The notes beneath the pieces were generated by a model. It saw only the letters and a program-made list of their open reading frames with translations. It ran no database searches and was not told where the DNA came from. From the NCBI GenBank assembly GCA_039889035.1, contig JBDQQY010000017.1, forward strand, positions 1 to 64,000: a DNA stretch of 64,000 nt, given 5' to 3'. Shown here one piece after another: positions 43,126 through 50,963 of the stretch. Position numbers and translations under genes: made by a program. Each line of letters starts with the position of its first letter. Within the stretch, counting starts at the first letter, position 1. The stretch comes from Plantactinospora sp039889035 (lineage in GTDB: Bacteria; Actinomycetota; Actinomycetes; Mycobacteriales; Micromonosporaceae).

Positions 43126-45090
43126 GTGACTGTTGACAGCGAGCTGCTGCGCCGGCTCAGCCGCATCCCGGCCGACCGGCGGACGAGCTTCCTCACCGGA
43201 CTGCGGGCGGCCACCGCGCCGCCGACGCCGCCACCGGACGACATCGAGACCCTGATGCGCGAGTGGGCGCCCGACGAGATCCCGCGCACGCCCCGCACCA
43301 TCACCGAGGTGTTCACCGAGACGGTCGCCCGGCATCCCGGCCGGGTCGCGGTCGTCGACGGCGCCGGCCGCCGGACGTACGCCGAGCTGGCCACCGAGGT
43401 CGAGCAGCTGGCCGCCGCCCTGCGTGCCCGCGGCGTGGACGCGGAGCGCCCGGTCGCGGTCCTCACCGGACGCGGCGACGCACGGGCGGTCATCGGGATC
43501 CTGGCCGTGCTGCGGGCCGGCGGGTACTGGGTGCCGATCGACCCCGGCAATCCGGCCGAACGCATCGCCGCGGTGCTGCGCGACGCCGATCCGGTTCTGG
43601 TCCTGACCGACGCCGGCACCGAGCCGGTGCTGCCACCCGACGGTCCGCCCGTGTTCCGGCTGGACCTTCCGTGGCCCGCCGCGCCCCCGCTCGCCGCCTC
43701 GCCCGGGCACCCGCACCGGCTGGCATACGCCATCTACACCTCCGGCAGCACCGGCGTGCCCAAGGCGGTGCAGCTCGAGCACGCCGGCGCGGTGCACTTC
43801 ATCCAGACCGTCCAGCGGATGTTCGGGCTCACGCCCGAGGACCGGATCATCCAGTACGCGTCGCTGGGCTTCGACGTGTCGGTGTTCGAGATCTTCGCCG
43901 CCCTGCTGACCGGCGCCGCGCTGTACCTGCCCGGCGACGACGAGCGGCTCTCGGTGACCGCCCTGTCCGCCGCGCTGCGCCGGGAACGGATCACCGTCGT
44001 GGACCTGCCACCGGCCATCCTGAACCTGCTCGACCCGGCCGGGTTCCCGGACCTGCGGGTGGCCTTCGTCGGCGGCGAGGCGTTCACCGGCGAGCTGACC
44101 ACCCGGTGGGCGCGGCACTGCCGATTCCTCAACGGGTACGGCCCGACCGAGTGCACGGTGACCGTGGTGGCCAAGGAGTGCACCGGCGAGTGGACCACGT
44201 CGCCGCCGATCGGGCGGGCGATGGACAACCACGTCGCGTACGCCCTCGACGAACGGCTGCGCCCGGTGCCGGTGGGTGAACCGGGCGAACTCTGCATCGG
44301 CGGTCCCGGCCTGGCCCGCGGGTACGCCGGCCGGCCCGGCCTGACTGCCGACCGGTTCGTCCCGGACCCCTGGGCCCGCCATCCGGGCGACCGGCTGTAC
44401 CGCACCGGTGACCTGTGCCGGTGGACCGTCGACGGCGACCTGGTCTTCCTCGGCCGCAACGACCGGCAGGTGCAGGTCCACGGGCACCGGGTGGAGCTGG
44501 GCGACGTCGAGTCGGCCCTGGTCCGCGCCGACGGGGTACGGCAGGCCGTGGCCACCACCGAGGAGGGCGGCCAACTGGTCGCCTACATCGTGCCGGTCAC
44601 CGCGCCGGCCGACCTGGCCGCGATCCGCGCCCGGGCGGCCGAGCTGGTCCCCCGGCACATGGTCCCGGCCCTGCTCATCGAGGTGGACGCGATCCCGCTG
44701 ACGGTGAACGGCAAGACCGACCTGGCCGCGCTGCGCCGGATCCGGCCGGCCAGTGGCGACGACGGTGTGGCCGAGCTGACCCCGACCCAGCGGCGGTTGC
44801 ACGACACCTGCCTGCTGCCGGTGCTCGGGCCCGTCGCCGCCGGCCCGGACGACGACTTCTTCGAGCTGGGCGGGGACAGCATCCAGGCGATCCGGCTGCT
44901 GTCCCGGGTGCGCGAGGAGTTCGGCGCCGAGATCCCGCTGAGCGACTTCCTCCGCGCGCCGACGCTGGCCTGGCTCGCCGGCACGGTCGAAACGGCCGCG
45001 ACCGCCGGACCGGGCAGCGACCTGGATGCCATCCTCGCCGGATTGGCGGGCCTCTCCGACGACGAGGTCGAGGCGATGCTCGCCGAGTGA
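43126..45090 (+). CDS. NRPS didomain A-PCP
   Basis: A 654-residue protein starting at GTG after aggaggag. An N-terminal ~60-residue helical extension precedes the adenylation domain, with A3 YTSGSTGVPKA near 207 and YGPTECTVT near 340; the PCP Ser is in GGDSIQAIRLL near 584. A C-terminal ~30-residue acidic tail (LDAILAGLAGLSDDEVEAML) could be a docking helix. The by-eye pocket is D-V-F-D-F-G-G-V-T-K, which I cannot match to a known amino acid; the Asp at the third variable position may contact a polar or basic side chain. It is monocistronic between two control elements and must interact with an NRPS partner in trans. Confidence 0.9.
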   Translation: MTVDSELLRRLSRIPADRRTSFLTGLRAATAPPTPPPDDIETLMREWAPDEIPRTPRTITEVFTETVARHPGRVAVVDGAGRRTYAELATEVEQLAAALRARGVDAERPVAVLTGRGDARAVIGILAVLRAGGYWVPIDPGNPAERIAAVLRDADPVLVLTDAGTEPVLPPDGPPVFRLDLPWPAAPPLAASPGHPHRLAYAIYTSGSTGVPKAVQLEHAGAVHFIQTVQRMFGLTPEDRIIQYASLGFDVSVFEIFAALLTGAALYLPGDDERLSVTALSAALRRERITVVDLPPAILNLLDPAGFPDLRVAFVGGEAFTGELTTRWARHCRFLNGYGPTECTVTVVAKECTGEWTTSPPIGRAMDNHVAYALDERLRPVPVGEPGELCIGGPGLARGYAGRPGLTADRFVPDPWARHPGDRLYRTGDLCRWTVDGDLVFLGRNDRQVQVHGHRVELGDVESALVRADGVRQAVATTEEGGQLVAYIVPVTAPADLAAIRARAAELVPRHMVPALLIEVDAIPLTVNGKTDLAALRRIRPASGDDGVAELTPTQRRLHDTCLLPVLGPVAAGPDDDFFELGGDSIQAIRLLSRVREEFGAEIPLSDFLRAPTLAWLAGTVETAATAGPGSDLDAILAGLAGLSDDEVEAMLAE

Positions 45091-45101
45091 GCGCCGGACG
45101 G

Positions 45102-45142
45102 TGACGGGCGGCGGATCCCGGATCGGGGTCCGCCGCCCGTCA
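45102..45142. terminator. bidirectional terminator
   Basis: TGACGGGCGGCGGA at 45102-45115 pairs perfectly with TCCGCCGCCCGTCA at 45129-45142 over a 13-base loop, in the 64-base gap between the convergent A-PCP and LysK-like genes. Confidence 0.75.
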
Positions 45143-45154
45143 TGCCGGGACGTC

Positions 45155-46198
45155 TCAGAGCGAGAGCGAGGTGAGGGCGCGCTCGACGACGGCGACGCCG
45201 CGCAGGAAGTCGTCGATGCGGATGTGCTCGTCGTCGGAGTGGTCGAGCCGGCTGTCCCCCGGGCCGTACGTGGCCATCGGCACCGACCAGACCTCGCTCA
45301 GGGTGTTCATGTCCGAGGTGGCGGTCTTCACCTTGGCGCCCGGCTCCCCGCCCTCGGCCCGGATGGCACCGCTGAGCGCGCGCACCACCGGGTCTCCACG
45401 CCGCACCCGGCAGGCGCGTACCGAGTTCAGCACCGTCACGGTGGCCGCCGGGACCCGGGCGCGCACGGCGGCGACGCAGGCGTCCACGTCGAATCCGGGC
45501 GGGGTCCGGACGCTCATCTCGGCCTCGGCGTGCTCCGGGTCGCCGCGCAGCAGGGTCAGCGTCGCCGCCGGGTCGGCGAAGTTCCGGTGCGCCGACGCCG
45601 GGTCGGCCGGGTCGGCGCCGATCTCGTCCAGCAACACCGCCCAGGCCCGGGTGGCCAGCTCCACCGCCCGCGGGTACGGGGCGCTCGGGTGAGCCCCCGG
45701 GCAGTCGGCACGGACCCGCAGGTCGAGCTTGCCCTTGTACCCCAGCACCACATCGGACCACCCGCTCGGCTCGCCCACGATCACGGCGTCCGGGCGGGGC
45801 AGGTAGTCCCGGACCGCCATCGCGCCACGGGAGCCCGGCGTCTCCTCCTCCACCGCACCGACCACGGTCAGCCGCCCCCGGAAGCCGGTGGCTTGCGCCG
45901 CCCCGCAGGTGAGTGCCGCCATCGGCCCCTTGGCGTCCACCGCGCCCCGGCCGTGCACCGCGTCGGCGGTGACCCGCAGGGGCGGCCCGCCGGGCACCGT
46001 GTCGATGTGCCCGAGCAGCAGCACGGACGGCCCGGGACCCCGGTCCAGGACGCCGACCGCGTTGCCGGCCGCGTCCAGGTGCGCGGCGAACCCCAGCCGG
46101 TGCAGGTGGCCGACCAGACAGGCGGCGACCTCGTGCTCGGCGTACGACGGCGAGGGAATCGCGACCAGGTCGGTCAGCAGGTCGACGGGCGAGGTCAC
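45155..46198 (-). CDS. lysK: LysK-like carrier-protein deacylase (M20 peptidase)
   Basis: A 347-residue metallohydrolase of the ArgE/DapE/LysK family. Metal ligands are visible in LLGHIDTVPGG near residue 60, AVDAKGPMA near 88, the catalytic Glu pair in VGAVEEETPGSRGA near 115, and RLDHSDDEHI near the C-terminus. In LysW pathways this enzyme cuts the isopeptide bond between the carrier's C-terminal glutamate and the finished amino acid. GTG at 46198 overlaps the stop of the kinase gene. It is the last gene of the 13-gene operon, matching the last step of the carrier-bound sequence. Confidence 0.88.
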   Translation of the reverse strand: MTSPVDLLTDLVAIPSPSYAEHEVAACLVGHLHRLGFAAHLDAAGNAVGVLDRGPGPSVLLLGHIDTVPGGPPLRVTADAVHGRGAVDAKGPMAALTCGAAQATGFRGRLTVVGAVEEETPGSRGAMAVRDYLPRPDAVIVGEPSGWSDVVLGYKGKLDLRVRADCPGAHPSAPYPRAVELATRAWAVLLDEIGADPADPASAHRNFADPAATLTLLRGDPEHAEAEMSVRTPPGFDVDACVAAVRARVPAATVTVLNSVRACRVRRGDPVVRALSGAIRAEGGEPGAKVKTATSDMNTLSEVWSVPMATYGPGDSRLDHSDDEHIRIDDFLRGVAVVERALTSLSL

Positions 46199-47004
46199 CG
46201 GGCACCGACCAGGGTGCCACCGCCGGCCAGCGCCGCGCGTACCGGCTCGGGACCGGATCCCGCCGCGACCACCACCCGCGGCACTCCGCCGGCCAGCGCC
46301 TCGCGCGCGGCGACCAGCTTCAGGGCCATGCCGCCGGCCGCGTATGCCGGCAGGGTGTCTCCGACGGTCACCGCGGCGAGCACCGAGCCCGGGTCGTCCG
46401 GGTCGGTCTGCACGCCGGGCGCGCCGGTGAGCAGCACCAGCGCGCGGGCCCGGAGAGCCGCCGCAATCGCCGCCGCCGCGCGGTCGGCGTCCACATTGAC
46501 CGGCGCGCCGTCCTCGTCCGCGGCCGGCGGGGACACCACCGGCACCACACCGGCACCCAGCATCGCGAGCAGGACGGCCGGATCGGCGCGGTCGAGGCGA
46601 CCGGCGTGCTGGTCGTGGACCACCACCCGGCGCCCGCCGGACACCGCCCGGACCGCACGTTTGCGCCGGGCCCGCAGCAGACCGGCGTCCAGGCCGGTCA
46701 GCCCGGCCGCCGGCACCCCGTGCCGGGCCAGGCCGGCGACCAGCCGCGGCTTCACGATTCCGGCCAGGGCGAGCTGGACGACCTCCAGCGTCGCCGCGTC
46801 GGTGTAGCGGGTGGTCACACCGTCCGGCGAGACCAGTTCCCGGCGCGGCACTCCCAGCCGGCCGGCGAGCCGGTCGATCTCCGCCGACCCGCCGTGCACC
46901 AGCACCACCGGGGTGCCCGCGAGGTGTAGCGCGGCGACGTCGGCGCACACCGCGGCCGCGTCCACCGCGGCGTTGCCGCCGCACTTGACCACCACGACGT
47001 CCAT
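46195..47004 (-). CDS. lysZ: LysZ/ArgB-like carrier-bound glutamate (aminoadipate) kinase
   Basis: A 269-residue amino acid kinase. VVVVKCGGNAAVD at the N-terminus binds phosphate, VVLVHGGSAEIDRL near residue 33 and NVDADRAAAAIAAAL near 169 complete the active site. It phosphorylates the free carboxylate of the amino acid held on LysW, preparing it for reduction. The sequence follows LysZ/ArgB, but the presence of LysW next door points to the carrier-bound substrate rather than N-acetylglutamate. The gene lies between lysY and lysK homologues. Confidence 0.88.
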   Translation of the reverse strand: MDVVVVKCGGNAAVDAAAVCADVAALHLAGTPVVLVHGGSAEIDRLAGRLGVPRRELVSPDGVTTRYTDAATLEVVQLALAGIVKPRLVAGLARHGVPAAGLTGLDAGLLRARRKRAVRAVSGGRRVVVHDQHAGRLDRADPAVLLAMLGAGVVPVVSPPAADEDGAPVNVDADRAAAAIAAALRARALVLLTGAPGVQTDPDDPGSVLAAVTVGDTLPAYAAGGMALKLVAAREALAGGVPRVVVAAGSGPEPVRAALAGGGTLVGAR

Positions 47005-47013
47005 ACCCGCCTC

Positions 47014-48042
47014 CTAGACCGGATGCAGTCCGGTGAAGCCGAGGCCGAGTTCCTCCGGCCAGCCCATCCGGATGTTCAGGCACTGCACAGCGTTGCCGGC
47101 ACCGCCCTTGACCAGGTTGTCCAGGGCGCCGACGGCGGTGACCCGCCCGTCGTCGCAGTCCACCACCGGGCCGACGTCGCAGAAGTTCGAACCGGCCAGG
47201 ATCTTCGGGTCGGGCAGCCGGAACGTGCCCCGGCGCTGCGCCACGATCCGGACGAACGGCTCGGTCGCGTACGCCCGCCGGTACGCGTCACGCACCTCCC
47301 GTGGCCCGGCACCGTCGCGCAGCCGGGCCCGGCACAGTACCTGGACCCCGCGTACCGCCTCGACGCCGGTCGCGGTCATCCGGCACGGATGCCCGGTGGC
47401 CTGCGTGATCTCGGCCTGGTGCCGGTGCCGCAGCGGCGCGAACACGCGCATCGCGCCGCTGCGCTCGGCGTGCGCGTCGCCCGGCCCGCCGCGGGCGCCG
47501 GACCCGCTGGAGCCGGTCCGGGCGTCCACCGCGACCTCGCCGTCGATCAACCCGTCGGTGGCCAGCGGATGCACGGCGAGGATCGCCGCGGTGGCCATGC
47601 AGCCGGGCACGCTGATCCGGTCAGCGCCGATGAGCCGGTCGCGATGCAACTCGGGGATCCCGGGCGTGAACGACTCCAGCAGGTCCGGCGCGGTGTGCTC
47701 GACGCCGTAGTGCTCCCGGTACACCAGCGGGTCGCGCAGCCGGAAGTCACCGGAGAGGTCGAGCAGTACCTTTCCCCGGTCCAGCAGGCGGGGCAGCAGA
47801 GCCATCGTCTCGGTGTGCGGCGCGGCCACGAAGAGTACGTCCGCAGCGGTCAGCGCCGCCGGATCGGTGAACGTCAGCCGGGTGCGGCCGCGCAGATTGG
47901 GATGGGCCGTGTCGACCGGCCGTCCGGCCAGCCGCGCCGACGTCACGGTGGTGAGGTCGATCTCCGGGTGGCCGAGCAGCAGCCGGACCAGTTCGCCGCC
48001 GATGTACCCGGAGCCGCCGATCACCGCCGCGGTCGTGGTCAC
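47014..48042 (-). CDS. lysY: LysY/ArgC-like carrier-bound acyl-phosphate reductase
   Basis: A 342-residue NADPH-dependent semialdehyde dehydrogenase. The dinucleotide motif AAVIGGSGYIGGEL opens the protein, the catalytic Cys lies in SVPGCMATAAIL near residue 147, and SGSGARGGPGDAH near 183 and a late GAGNAVQCLN follow the ArgC/LysY pattern. It reduces the acyl phosphate made by the kinase to an aldehyde, which in secondary-metabolite versions of the pathway is the acceptor for a transketolase. GTG at 48042 overlaps the stop of the LysX-like gene. Confidence 0.9.
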   Translation of the reverse strand: MTTTAAVIGGSGYIGGELVRLLLGHPEIDLTTVTSARLAGRPVDTAHPNLRGRTRLTFTDPAALTAADVLFVAAPHTETMALLPRLLDRGKVLLDLSGDFRLRDPLVYREHYGVEHTAPDLLESFTPGIPELHRDRLIGADRISVPGCMATAAILAVHPLATDGLIDGEVAVDARTGSSGSGARGGPGDAHAERSGAMRVFAPLRHRHQAEITQATGHPCRMTATGVEAVRGVQVLCRARLRDGAGPREVRDAYRRAYATEPFVRIVAQRRGTFRLPDPKILAGSNFCDVGPVVDCDDGRVTAVGALDNLVKGGAGNAVQCLNIRMGWPEELGLGFTGLHPV

Positions 48043-48902
48043 GACGCACCTCCGGCGATCCGGTCCACGATGGTCGCGGCGATGTCCAGCCCGTCGTGCG
48101 CCCGCTGCAGCCCGGCGAACTCGACCCGGTGGTTGACCTCGAGCACCAGCACCGCGCCGGCCCGGTCCTCGGCCAGATCGACCCCGGCGATGTCGGCGCC
48201 GGTGGCCTCGGCGGCCCGAACGGCCAGCTTCTCGGTGTCCGGGTCGAGCACGCACGGCTCGGTGCGACCGCCACGGGAGACGTTGGTGCGCCAGTCGTCG
48301 GCGTACCGGCGCATCGCCGCGACCACCCCGCCCCGGACCACCAGCGCGCGCAGGTCGTAACCGGGCTTGTCCACGTATTCCTGGAGATAGACGACCTGGG
48401 CCTGTGGCGATGGCTGGGCCGCGACGTGCTCCAGCACGGTGGCCGCCTCCTCGGCGTCGCGGACCCGGGTGACGAGCCGTCCCCAGGACCCGACGAGCGG
48501 CTTGAGGACCACCGGGAAGCCCAGCTCCGCGGCTGCCTCGCCGGCCGCGGCCGGCGAGGCAGCCAGCACGGTGCGCGGCGCTGGCAGACCCGCCCGGGCC
48601 AGCGCCAGGCTGGTCAGCCACTTGTCGCCACAGGTCTGCACGGCGGCGGCCGAGTTGACCACGGTCATCCCGGCCGCCTCCAGCATGGTGGCCGCGTAGC
48701 GGGCCCGGACCTGGCCGATCTCCCGGTTGAGCACGAGCCCGCCCGGGCCGGTCGGGCCGGACGCCGCGCGGTGCAGCGCGTTGGTGTCCAGCACCTCCGC
48801 CGCGTGCCCGCCCCGCCGCAGGGCGGCCAGCAGGCACTTCTCGTCCGGCCCGACCCGGGAGGCCAGCACCAGCACCGGGTCGTGGCCAGCGCGGGCGCTC
48901 AC
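48039..48902 (-). CDS. lysX: LysX/ArgX-like ATP-grasp ligase
   Basis: A 287-residue ATP-grasp protein that attaches the alpha-amino group of glutamate or aminoadipate to the C-terminal glutamate of LysW. Visible features are VVNSAAAVQTCGDKWLTSLAL near 92, PVVLKPLVGSWGRLVTRV near 135, LQEYVDKPGYDLRALVV near 178, WRTNVSRGGRTEP near 205 and VLEVNHRVEFAGLQ near 250 with the metal-binding Glu and Asn. GTG at 48902 overlaps the LysW stop. Glutamate is the likely substrate, because glutamate-derived products are known when a transketolase is present; this needs testing. Confidence 0.9.
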   Translation of the reverse strand: MSARAGHDPVLVLASRVGPDEKCLLAALRRGGHAAEVLDTNALHRAASGPTGPGGLVLNREIGQVRARYAATMLEAAGMTVVNSAAAVQTCGDKWLTSLALARAGLPAPRTVLAASPAAAGEAAAELGFPVVLKPLVGSWGRLVTRVRDAEEAATVLEHVAAQPSPQAQVVYLQEYVDKPGYDLRALVVRGGVVAAMRRYADDWRTNVSRGGRTEPCVLDPDTEKLAVRAAEATGADIAGVDLAEDRAGAVLVLEVNHRVEFAGLQRAHDGLDIAATIVDRIAGGAS

Positions 48903-49066
48903 TCTCCCCAGTCCTCGGCGACCTCGGGCGCGAGGGCCACCAGCAGCGGCGCGGTGCTGACCACCTCGAGCTCGCCGCGACACTCGGCGCACTCGAGGAT
49001 CTCGTGCAGCACCGGCTCGGCCGGCGCGGTCACGGTCTCGAAGCATTCGGGGCAGGTGGTCGTCAC
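48899..49066 (-). CDS. lysW: LysW-type amino-group carrier protein
   Basis: A 55-residue acidic protein starting at a GTG with gaggagg upstream. It has a zinc-ribbon pattern, CPEC at residues 5-8 and CAEC at 26-29, and ends exactly in EDWGE, the conserved C-terminal motif whose last glutamate carries the substrate. LysW proteins hold biosynthetic intermediates through their alpha-amino group and present them electrostatically to LysX, LysZ, LysY and LysK; homologues of all four follow immediately. It is easily missed because of its size. Its presence within an NRPS cluster identifies a carrier-protein-mediated route to a non-proteinogenic amino acid. Confidence 0.93.
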   Translation of the reverse strand: MTTTCPECFETVTAPAEPVLHEILECAECRGELEVVSTAPLLVALAPEVAEDWGE

Positions 49067-49080
49067 TTCGGTCCTCCTCA

Positions 49081-49144
49081 GTGGTCAGAACTTCGCGAAC
49101 AGCGGCGGGCCAGTGGTCAGAACTTCGCGAACAGTGGCGAGTCG
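49081..49144. repeat. imperfect tandem duplication of a gene end, 32-base period
   Basis: The word starting gtggtcagaacttcgcgaac occurs at 49081 and again at 49113; 22 bases are identical and the following ten diverge. The 49113 copy contains the end of the transketolase gene (LFAKF then stop), so the other copy is an extra gene end placed between the stop and the LysW start. Each copy includes the palindrome TTCGCGAA. Confidence 0.8.
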
Positions 49145-50094
49145 AGCCCGGGCCGCAGCGCCGAGCGGGCGGCGCGGGCGATTCCGGCCGCCGTGATGCC
49201 GAGCGCGTCGAGCAGCTCCTCCTGGCTGCCGACCGCCGAGACGTACATGTCGCCGACGCCCATTCGGACCAGCCGAGGGCCCGGCTGGGCGGCCAGGAGC
49301 CCGGCCACCGCCGAGCCGAGGCCGCCCTCGCGCCAGTGCTCCTCGACGGTCACGACCGCCGCGCATCCCCGGACGGCGCCCGCGATCGCCGCGTCGTCCA
49401 GCGGTTTCAGCGTGTGCACCTGGACCACGCGCGCGTTCACCCCGTCGGTCGCGGCCAGTGCCTCGGCCGCGGCCAGCACCCGCAGCGTCGGCAGTGGGCC
49501 GCAGGCCAGCAGGCACACCTCGGTCCCGTCGCGCCGCACCTGCGGTACGCCGATCCGGGGTGGTGGCGCCGGCGGGAGGTCCGGAGTCGGCTTGCGGCCG
49601 AGCCGCAGGTAGACCGGACCGTCGTAACCGTGCGCCTGGTCGAGCAGGGCGACGGCGTCGGCCGCGTCGCCGGGGACCAGAACCGTCATCGACGGCATCG
49701 CGCGCATGACGGCCAGGTCCTCCAGCGCGTGGTGGGTCGGTCCGAGATGCCCGGCGGCCAGGCCGCCGTGGGTCGCGGCGATCCGGACCGGGAGGCGGTT
49801 GTACGCGATGTCGATCTTCACCGCCTCGGCGGCGCGGCTCGCGGCGAACGCCGCCATCGTGTTCACGTACGGCAGCCACCCGTCATGGGCCAGTCCGGCC
49901 GCCACCCCGAACAGGTTCTGCTCGGCGATGCCCAGGTCCAGGTAACGGTCTGCGGCGGTACCGAAGTCGGCGCCGGTGAACAGGCCGGTGTCGGAGTCCA
50001 GGCAGATCACCCGGGGGTCGTCCCGCATCCGGGCGATCAGCCAGTCGCGGTACGCATGCCGGGTGGCGACCGGCGCCGCGACCGGGGCGGTCAC
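49117..50094 (-). CDS. transketolase, C-terminal subunit
   Basis: A 325-residue protein matching the pyrimidine-binding and C-terminal domains of transketolase. DLGIAEQNLFGVAAGLA near residue 54 holds the glutamate that activates thiamine diphosphate; THGGLAAGHLGPTHHALEDLAVMR near 108 and the C-terminal VTVEEHWREGGLGSAV near 262 are typical. It overlaps the N-terminal subunit gene, so both are made together and should form one enzyme. In vazabitide-type pathways a transketolase adds a two-carbon unit to LysW-glutamate semialdehyde, and that is the role inferred from the flanking LysW genes. Confidence 0.9.
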   Translation of the reverse strand: MTAPVAAPVATRHAYRDWLIARMRDDPRVICLDSDTGLFTGADFGTAADRYLDLGIAEQNLFGVAAGLAHDGWLPYVNTMAAFAASRAAEAVKIDIAYNRLPVRIAATHGGLAAGHLGPTHHALEDLAVMRAMPSMTVLVPGDAADAVALLDQAHGYDGPVYLRLGRKPTPDLPPAPPPRIGVPQVRRDGTEVCLLACGPLPTLRVLAAAEALAATDGVNARVVQVHTLKPLDDAAIAGAVRGCAAVVTVEEHWREGGLGSAVAGLLAAQPGPRLVRMGVGDMYVSAVGSQEELLDALGITAAGIARAARSALRPGLDSPLFAKF

Positions 50095-50963
50095 GACGCC
50101 TTCCGGAGGCTGAGGTCCCGATGGGCGCGGGCGGCGACCCGGGCCGACAGGGCGGTGTAGTGAGCGCCGATCCGGTTCTCCGCGGCCGGTACGCCGTTGC
50201 CCTTCACCGTCCGGGCGATCACCACGCCGGGCCGGCCCGCGGTCCACGGCGCGGTGCCCAGCGCCGCGCGCAGCTCGTCGTGGTCGTGCCCGTCCACCTC
50301 CCGGACGTCCCAGCCGAAGCTGCGGAAGCGCTCGCCCAGCGGCTCCATCGGGCAGATCCGCTCGGTCGGCGACCCGAGTTGCAGTCCGTTGCGGTCGACC
50401 ACCGCGACCAGGTGGTCCGCCCGGGTCGAGGCAGCCGCCATCACCGACTCCCAGCACGAGCCCTCCTGCAGCTCGCCGTCGCCGAGCAGGACGTAGGTGC
50501 GCCGCCGCGGCCCGAACCGGCGGCCCGCCTCGCGCAGCCGCGCCGACAGGGCCAGGCCCAGGCCGAGGGCGAGCCCGTGGCCCAGGGATCCGGTCGGCAG
50601 CTCCACGCCGGGGACCGCCCGGGTCGGATGGCCGAGCAGGCGACTGCCCCGCCGGCCGTACCCGGCCAGCTCCGCGGGGTCCAGGAAACCGCGCTCGGCC
50701 AGGGTGGCGTACAGGGCGATGGCCGCGTGCCCCTTGCTCAACAGGAAGATGTCGCGCCCGGGGTCGTGCGGCTGATCCGGGTCGACCCGCAGGACGTCGA
50801 AGTACAGCACGCTCAAGATGTCCACACAGGACAGCGAGCCGCCGAGATGGCCGCCCTCGCCACCGGCGCACATGTCGACGACGTGGTGCCGGATCCGGGC
50901 GGCGGCTGCCTCGGCCTCGGTCGCGGTGGTGCGGCCGGTGGCTGGTACGGCGAGGACTGTCAT
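50091..50963 (-). CDS. transketolase, N-terminal subunit
   Basis: A 290-residue thiamine-diphosphate-binding half of a split transketolase. GGHLGGSLSCVDILSVLYF near 37, FLLSKGHAAIALYATLAERG near 73 and the cofactor/metal motif GDGELQEGSCWESV followed by VDRNGLQ near 160 are present. Split transketolases are common outside central metabolism. The start overlaps the stop of the aminotransferase gene before it. Together with the C-terminal subunit it would transfer a dihydroxyethyl group onto the carrier-bound aldehyde, yielding a seven-carbon keto intermediate if the acceptor is glutamate-derived. Confidence 0.9.
   Translation of the reverse strand: MTVLAVPATGRTTATEAEAAAARIRHHVVDMCAGGEGGHLGGSLSCVDILSVLYFDVLRVDPDQPHDPGRDIFLLSKGHAAIALYATLAERGFLDPAELAGYGRRGSRLLGHPTRAVPGVELPTGSLGHGLALGLGLALSARLREAGRRFGPRRRTYVLLGDGELQEGSCWESVMAAASTRADHLVAVVDRNGLQLGSPTERICPMEPLGERFRSFGWDVREVDGHDHDELRAALGTAPWTAGRPGVVIARTVKGNGVPAAENRIGAHYTALSARVAARAHRDLSLRKAS

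Noticed and set aside
45155..49066. Primary arginine or lysine biosynthesis operon
   Set aside because: LysW with a split transketolase and DegT aminotransferase, in one operon with sulfotransferase and cluster-type operators, points to secondary metabolism; no ArgD/ArgJ or LysN/LysS genes are present.
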